Positions 59,188 to 64,000 of a stretch of 64,000 nt of DNA are shown here, in pieces. Made by a program: the position numbers and the translations under genes. The number at the start of each line of letters is the position of its first letter. Position 1 is the stretch's first letter. The notes under the pieces were generated by a model. It was not told the DNA's origin. It did no database searches and saw only the letters and a program-made list of their open reading frames with translations. The DNA is from Musa acuminata AAA Group (taxonomy: Eukaryota > Streptophyta > Magnoliopsida > Zingiberales > Musaceae), in the NCBI RefSeq assembly GCF_036884655.1, contig NC_088354.1, forward strand, positions 16,401,501-16,465,500, given 5' to 3'.

Positions 59188-60485
59188 CTGTCTTCAACCT
59201 CTAATTGTTTGATTAGATGGCAGAGAGCTGTACCAAAGACTCTTTTTATCTCAGTTGTTTTATTTGTTTTCGTTGCTGACACAGATTTGTTGTGATCGAA
59301 TACTTTTTACGGTACTTAGTATCTCTTGACGTTGATGTAAATTGTTACTTTGCTATTGCCAATCAAATGATCAGTTGTTACTTTCAGAACTTGCAGTAAA
59401 TGATTCATATATTTCTAATAATTGAGCTTTTAATTAATGGTTGAGAAAAGGATTCCAAGGAATGAATCTCTTTAACTGGAATCCAATGAGAAATCATATA
59501 TTAGGGTTTGATCACTCTTATTTCTTCAGTGCTACTTTCAAGTTGTGGTAGGGTGTCAAAGGAGGAGAAATGTGAAAGAAAATTGGGAATGCATCGTTTG
59601 CTTGCGATAACTTAATTCACTGCATCATACGGCTCTCCCGGGGAATAGAAAACAGCGTGGCTTGGGCTTGAGGAGATCATGGTGTCAATACAACAGCGAG
59701 ACTTGGTGCAGCTGCAATGGCAGTGCAACAACGTAAGCGAAAGCTGTTCCAGCTGCTGCCGCCTCTCTTAAAGCAGGTGTTGTTTCTGGTTGTGACCTGC
59801 AAAGTCAAGGGGAAGGGCGTGCCTTCTCTGCTCAATGTCTTCCTCCTCTGCGTAGATTCCTTTCTGCCAACCCCAGGAGAGCCTCCTTTCTCTGGAGCAG
59901 TTTAACTTTCCACCATCCACTTTATTCCCAGCTCAGTCTACCAGCTTCTTTTCTCGAAAGGCAAGTCTTAATATGTCTACCTATGTGTGTTTTTCCCTCA
60001 GGAATGAGTCACAGCGATGAGCTATGTTAACACTGCTAATTCCGTATCTGAGATATGAGTTATTGGGATGTCAGAGCCTAGTCGTACACTTGTGAACGTG
60101 CTAAAGAATAATTTACATCTGCGTTTATTATGATTTATTACTGTAAATCTAAATCATTGAATGAGCAACGCATGGGCATGGTATTAATTAACTCGGGACA
60201 CAGCCACAGAAAGGTGATGAACAGTTGTCAGAAGCCAAAGCCTTTATTCTGAACCCCATGTTGGCATAAAGAATGGCACCAAGAAAAAAAGAGGGAAACC
60301 CGTGTTCGTGATTGCTGCTCCTAGGAGAAGAAAGAAAGCCTTGTCAAAGAGTGCCGAAGAAGAAATCAGAAAGGGTACATCTTGTTCTTAGATGCTCACA
60401 GCGGTGGTCAGAAGCTAGAAAAAGGTCGATCTTTTCTCGCTGGATTGATCCGACACACAAGAACAAGATCGAGGGGTCGAGCAGT
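59188..60485. other. intergenic between convergent JAZ and CFL1-like genes
   Basis: This should hold the 3' UTRs of both genes. A plus-strand open frame of 62 codons at 59,717-59,905 has no recognisable domain and no supporting context. No transposon was recognised. Confidence 0.5.
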
Positions 60486-61267
60486 TCAGACGCAGCCGTG
60501 GCGGCCAAGTTTGAGGAAGCCGCCGCTGCCGCATTTGGGGCAGGCGTCGACGCTCTTCGGGATCATGAAGTACATGAAGCAGGAGCGGCAGCCGGCGGAA
60601 ACGAGGATTTGGCTGCCGCCGGCCGCTGCTGCAGTATCTGTGGAGGAGGTGGATGAGAGGGAGGTGAGGCAGGAGTTGGCGGTATCGACGCTGTTCTCGT
60701 CGTCGTCGCTGCCGTCGATTTCGGAGCAGCTGTCGTCAGAGGAGGAGTCTTGCTTGGACTGGTAGCAGGACGAATAGGAGGCGGCGGCGGCGGCGGCGGC
60801 GGTGGCGACGGCGGTTCTTGGGTCCTTGGTCGTCCTGATCCCAGTCTCCCGGTTGATGTAGTAGACTTGCCCCGACTGCCATGGAAACAGGGGAAGTTTT
60901 GTCAAGCAAAGACGGAGAATCTACAACAAGGGGGAGGGAGGAGGAAGAGGTGGTAAGGTAGATAGGCGAAGAACCAAAAAAGGATGGATTTTGATGCCGG
61001 AAACGATCACAAAACCATTTTGGAGCTCGAGTTGGTGCATTTATGATCAATGATTGGTGAAAAGGGAGGAGCATTTAAGGAGCAGCCTCGTACCCGCATG
61101 TCTAGACACTGCTCCCAGTGACAAGGGAGCGCCGTCTCCGAGTTCAGCTCCACCGTGACTTCCCCCGCGCTCTCATCGCTCACCTCCGCGAGATGAGCCG
61201 CTCCGACTCTCCCCAGATCGCAACTCCTAAGAAAAACAGAAATCATTTCGATGTTGGGCGCCGTCAT
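60486..61267 (-). CDS. CFL1: CURLY FLAG LEAF 1-like WW-domain protein, 187 aa, two exons
   Basis: Exon 1 is 61,267-61,094 and exon 2 is 60,875-60,486, with an intron of 218 bp (GT at 61,093, AG at 60,876). The splice is chosen because it joins WEQCLDMR to SGQVYYINRETGIRT into one complete WW domain (residues 47-78, W51, Y63/Y64, P77). An Ala run (about 84-90) and a Ser/Asp-rich acidic linker follow. The C-terminus has a zinc-ribbon-like CRSC...CPKC pair (C154, C157, C170, C173) ending GGFLKLGRHGCV. This architecture is that of CFL1, which in rice and Arabidopsis acts in cuticle development with HD-ZIP IV factors (family knowledge). The start is the first Met of the frame; Met8 is an alternative. 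The gene converges on JAZ. The Ala run is coded by a (GCC/GCG)n repeat at about 60,780-60,802. Confidence 0.9.
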
Positions 61268-61914
61268 ATCTACGCAACGCCCAAACAGAAGAGCCGAGAG
61301 CGAACGCGGAGAAGAGGTAATTAAGGAAGAGGCATTTGGTGGTGTTTTGCGGGGAGGAAACGGTGTCTGAGAAAGCAGTAGTTGGAGATGCTGGTTTTGA
61401 CCCGATCTTCCCGAAATATCCTCCGAAACTATATGTTCATTATGGTCTACAGAGATTCTTTTGGAGAACGATGGAATCTTACAATCGTTTGGGGGGTGGT
61501 GCGCGGACGGGCCGTGTCTGCATGCAATGCCTGGCGTTGAATCTCACCAATGCCTGGCCGGGACGGGCCGTGTCTGCATGCAGTGGGGAGGGTGTCACGA
61601 TAAAGGCTAATGAGGTGTCTTTGTCATTTCTGTCCACATTGCAGACACAGATGACAAATGATGCATGATGAAATTGTTTGATCAAATACAGAAAATAAAA
61701 AGACAACATCTTTACCTAAAGAAAGTTCACTCAACGCAATCGGTACAAACACGTGACCAAAGTCAAATTTATCAAGAACGTATTCCGCGTGGACATGGGG
61801 CAGGGTGGATCGGGTGGTGCGGTATAGGCCTTTTCCTGTCGGTGCTGTCAGCCTTTGAATGATAGCAAGTAGTTAAGGATACTTGAGATAGAATTATTAA
61901 AGTGAATCACAACC
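61268..61914. other. upstream region of CFL1-like gene
   Basis: No gene is recognised. A 22-base sequence beginning ggacgggccgtgtctgcatg occurs at 61,505 and again at 61,561, and caatgcctggc occurs at 61,525 and 61,548, a small local duplication. A 110-codon plus-strand frame here (61,336-61,668) spans that duplication and has no domain. Confidence 0.5.
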
Positions 61915-61986
61915 ATCAGAGTGGCGCAGCGGAAGCGTGGTGGGCCCATAACCCACAGGTCCCAGGATCGAAACCTGGCTCTGATA
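61915..61986 (+). tRNA. trnfM/iMet: initiator tRNA-Met (CAT)
   Basis: A 72-nt cloverleaf. The acceptor stem is ATCAGAG (61,915-61,921) with CTCTGAT (61,979-61,985) and discriminator A. The anticodon stem GTGGG/CCCAC encloses loop CCCATAA with anticodon CAT at 61,967-61,969 in cloverleaf order (window bases 61,967 count from the printed loop; the CAT is the one in gggcccataaccc). The T arm contains GATCGAAA. No intron and no encoded CCA. A run of five T at 61,995-61,999 is a Pol III terminator. The A1:T72-type pair and the loop are typical of the plant initiator. Its 3' end is the primer for all the LTR elements in this window. Confidence 0.95.
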
Positions 61987-61994
61987 TATGAGTA

Positions 61995-61999
61995 TTTTT
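61995..61999 (+). terminator. Pol III terminator of tRNA-iMet
   Basis: TTTTT begins 9 bases after the mature 3' end. Confidence 0.8.
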
Positions 62000-62017
62000 A
62001 TTAATTTTTTATTTTAG

Positions 62018-62272
62018 AATTAATATTTGTCCAACGATTTCGAAATGCCTATATTCTTTTTTCTTTTTCTTTATTTTGATCTTTTTTTTCAAAAAAATGT
62101 AACTTGTAGTGACTGTAAATTGCATTTTTCATATGTGATTTTTTATTAATTGGAATTAACATTTGTCCAATGATTTCGAAATGCCTATAATCTTTTTTCT
62201 TTGTCTTTAACTTGATTTAATTTTTTTTAAACAAAATTCTAACTTGTAGTGACTGCAAATTGCATTTTTCAT
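62018..62272. repeat. near-tandem duplication of about 118 bp beside the tRNA
   Basis: Copy 1 (62,018-62,132) and copy 2 (62,154-62,272) share aattaa(t/c)atttgtccaa, gatttcgaaatgcctat and aacttgtagtgactg, and end gcatttttcat, with scattered differences. A spacer of about 21 bp separates them. Confidence 0.85.
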
Positions 62273-62454
62273 GAGGGAAGCACCGTGTTCCCTGTCGTGG
62301 GCGAGACAGGTGAGCTTCTGACTCGAACGAATGGCGACTCTGCGAACAAGTTTCCTACGCTCATGCGGTCGTCCGAGTTCTACTCTTCGCTTCCTCCCTC
62401 TCGCTCCTCCTCTCCTCACATCTGTCATCCCCTTCTTCCCTCCTCCTCTGTCAC

Positions 62455-62481
62455 CACCCTCTCTCTCTCTCTCTCTCTCTC
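62455..62481 (+). repeat. (CT)n tract in the leader of the WD40 gene
   Basis: An uninterrupted CT run sits in a pyrimidine-rich leader about 100 bases before the ATG, a common feature of plant core promoters and 5' UTRs. Confidence 0.9.
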
Positions 62482-62581
62482 GACCATTCCTTCTCTGTCG
62501 CCATCCTTCCCGTCCATTCTCTCTCTGTCGCTCCCCTTGAATCCTTTCTCACTACTCTGTACTTCCAGCCATTTGACATAC

Positions 62582-64000
62582 ATGAAAGAAGGATCAAGAG
62601 GTGGTGGTGGTGGCAGCTGCGGAGGCCAAACTCTGTTCGCAGAAGCTGGCGGCGGACTCCCGCGCCCTTCCAAGGATTCAACCCTCATGCATTCCGATCC
62701 CCTAATCAAGTCCACCAGCGAGGAGGAGTTCCCCACCCGCCACAGCAACGGCTCCACCGCCAGCCCCGGTTACTCCTCCGACCACAGCGCCTCCACCACC
62801 GACACCCAGAACTCCTCCGCTGACAACTCTCCCTTCCACATGTCGCCCTGGAACCACCAACCCGCCACCTCATCTGCTTCCTCCGGCGGCCCTCTTCCGG
62901 GGGCGACCAACACCACCACAGACCTCTTCCCCTCGGGCACTGGCCTCGTCGGCTCCCTCGTCCGCGAGGAAGGCCACATCTACTCCGTTGCTGCCATCGG
63001 CGGCCTCCTGTATACCGGATCCGACAGCAAGAACATCCGAGTGTGGAAGAACCAAAAGGAGTACGCGGGTTTCAAGTCGAATAGCGGCCTCGTGAAGGCC
63101 ATAGTCATATCCACCGACCACCGCATCTTCACCGGCCACCAAGATGGAAAGATCCGGGTCTGGAAGGTCTCCCCCAAGAATCCACGGGTCCACAAGCGCG
63201 TCGGAACGCTCCCTCGCTTCAAGGACCTGCTGAAGAGCTCCATCAACCCAAGCAACTACGTCGAGGCCCGGCGGCGCCACCACCGGTCCGCTGTCTGGAT
63301 CCGGCACACCGACGCCGTGTCCTGTCTCTGCTTGAGCGAGGACCAGAGCTTGCTGTACTCGGGGTCGTGGGACCGGACGCTGAAGGTGTGGCGCGTGGAG
63401 GACTTGCGGTGCGTCGAGTCCGTGAACGCCCACGACGACGCCGTCAACGCGGTGGTGGTCGGGTTCAACGGGCTGGTTTTCACCGGCTCGGCGGACGGCA
63501 CGGTGAAGGCGTGGAGGAGGGAGGAATTGCCCAAGCCGACCGGGAAGAAGGGAGGGAAGAAGCAAGCCGGTCTGACGAGGCACCAGCCGGCGGTGACCCT
63601 GGTGCGGCAGGACATGGCAGTGACGGCGCTGGCAATCAACGTGGCAGCGGGGTTGATGTACGGGGGATCGTCCGACGGCGGGATCAGCTGGTGGGACCGG
63701 GGAGGTGTGGGTGCGTCCGGCGGGTGCGGAGGGGTTCTCCGGGGGCACAAGGTGGCGGTGCTGTGCCTGGTGGCGGCGGGCAGCCTGTTGTTCAGTGGGT
63801 CCGCGGACAAGACGATATGCGTGTGGCGGCGGGATGGGGGAGGCGGCCACGTGTGTATGTCGATGCTGACGGGGCACTCCGGACCCGTCAAGTGCCTGGC
63901 CGTGGAGGCCGACCTCGACGACTGCGGGGGAGGGAGGTGGGTGATCTACAGTGGGAGCTTAGACAAGTCCGTCAAGGTGTGGAAGGTAGCGGAATCAGCC
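62582..64000 (+). CDS. JGB: JINGUBANG-like WD40 repeat protein, partial (473 codons)
   Basis: The open frame runs from ATG 62,582 to the window end without a stop or intron. Residues 1-125 are low-complexity, Ser/Gly/Thr-rich. Seven WD40 blades follow, ending at VWK (153-156), VWK (193-196), VWR (269-271), AWR (310-312), WWD (370-372), VWR (414-416) and VWK (466-468), with the usual TGS/SGS-D turns before each. A long insert (about 197-240, [20 protein letters not shown]) between blades 2 and 3 and the [14 protein letters not shown] phrase in blade 1 are characteristic of the JINGUBANG group. Arabidopsis JGB restrains pollen germination and interacts with TCP4 to limit jasmonate synthesis (family knowledge). 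The start is preferred because it is the first Met in frame and gives the family's N-terminal length. The 3' end lies outside. GC-rich third positions contrast with the transposon half. Confidence 0.9.
   Translation, partial: MKEGSRGGGGGSCGGQTLFAEAGGGLPRPSKDSTLMHSDPLIKSTSEEEFPTRHSNGSTASPGYSSDHSASTTDTQNSSADNSPFHMSPWNHQPATSSASSGGPLPGATNTTTDLFPSGTGLVGSLVREEGHIYSVAAIGGLLYTGSDSKNIRVWKNQKEYAGFKSNSGLVKAIVISTDHRIFTGHQDGKIRVWKVSPKNPRVHKRVGTLPRFKDLLKSSINPSNYVEARRRHHRSAVWIRHTDAVSCLCLSEDQSLLYSGSWDRTLKVWRVEDLRCVESVNAHDDAVNAVVVGFNGLVFTGSADGTVKAWRREELPKPTGKKGGKKQAGLTRHQPAVTLVRQDMAVTALAINVAAGLMYGGSSDGGISWWDRGGVGASGGCGGVLRGHKVAVLCLVAAGSLLFSGSADKTICVWRRDGGGGHVCMSMLTGHSGPVKCLAVEADLDDCGGGRWVIYSGSLDKSVKVWKVAESA

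Noticed and set aside
59717..59905. 62-codon plus-strand frame between JAZ and CFL1-like gene
   Set aside because: No domain and no supporting signals; length is within chance for this composition.
60736..61074. 112-codon minus-strand frame overlapping the CFL1-like gene
   Set aside because: Another frame through intron and exon 2; ends in an Arg-rich run from the Ala-coding repeat.
61336..61668. 110-codon plus-strand frame between CFL1-like gene and the tRNA
   Set aside because: Includes a local 56-bp-spaced duplication and shows no domain, splice context or composition of a gene.
62870..63891. Minus-strand frames of 335 and 211 codons opposite the WD40 gene
   Set aside because: Antisense shadows of a GC-rich coding exon; Pro/Arg/His-rich with no domain, whereas the plus strand gives seven WD40 blades.

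Overview
This is a plant nuclear window with two very different halves. About 1-55,973 is almost entirely LTR retrotransposons stacked inside one another. About 57,000-64,000 is a GC-richer gene island with three protein genes and one tRNA gene. The spliced plant-specific genes (JAZ/TIFY, CURLY FLAG LEAF 1-like, JINGUBANG-like), the Sirevirus-type Ty1/copia elements and the plant initiator tRNA identify a flowering plant. A monocot, possibly of the banana order, is my guess from general familiarity with these LTR families and is not proven by the window.

I name the elements here for reference. 1-4,435 is Sirevirus I (minus strand, cut by the window edge, intact gag). 4,436-12,672 holds remnants of another copia lineage: an RT scrap (L), element J (minus) and element K (plus), whose LTRs face each other, and a GAG-pre-integrase scrap. 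12,673-55,891 is one old minus-strand Sirevirus, C, split into five pieces by four later insertions. G is a Ty3/gypsy element (14,347-33,152), itself hit by Sireviruses A (16,704-25,325, plus) and B (25,688-32,619, minus). D is a solo LTR (34,201-35,781). E is a Sirevirus (36,418-49,722, plus), itself hit by F (38,093-46,402, minus). H is a long solo LTR (49,986-52,484). Exact 5-bp target-site duplications are readable for G, B, D, E and F. Those of A match 4 of 5 bases, and none is seen for H. The five pieces of C read in the order expected of one element.

The Sireviruses share TGTTGAATCTCGG / GATCCTAACA LTR ends, a tract of G/C-rich palindromes (GGCGGTGGCACCGCC type) upstream of the LTR TATA box, a length-variable poly-C tract near one LTR end, more than one polypurine tract, and primer sites matching the 3' end of initiator tRNA-Met. 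Coding capacity is mostly broken. The exceptions are the gag of I (517 aa) and the RT-RNase H block of F (643 aa). B, E and the visible part of I lack most of pol.

The gene island runs as follows: a JAZ repressor gene (57,763-59,187, plus, five exons, 160 aa) behind a promoter with four G-boxes; a convergent WW-domain CFL1-like gene (60,486-61,267, minus, two exons, 187 aa); tRNA-iMet(CAT) (61,915-61,986, plus); and the first 473 codons of a seven-bladed WD40 gene of the JINGUBANG type (62,582 to the window end, plus). I found no new biochemical system. The most checkable novelties are the JAZ promoter and intron layout, the 390-bp foreign segment in F, the tandem-repeat-swollen LTR H, and a set of four hairpin-like repeats in K.
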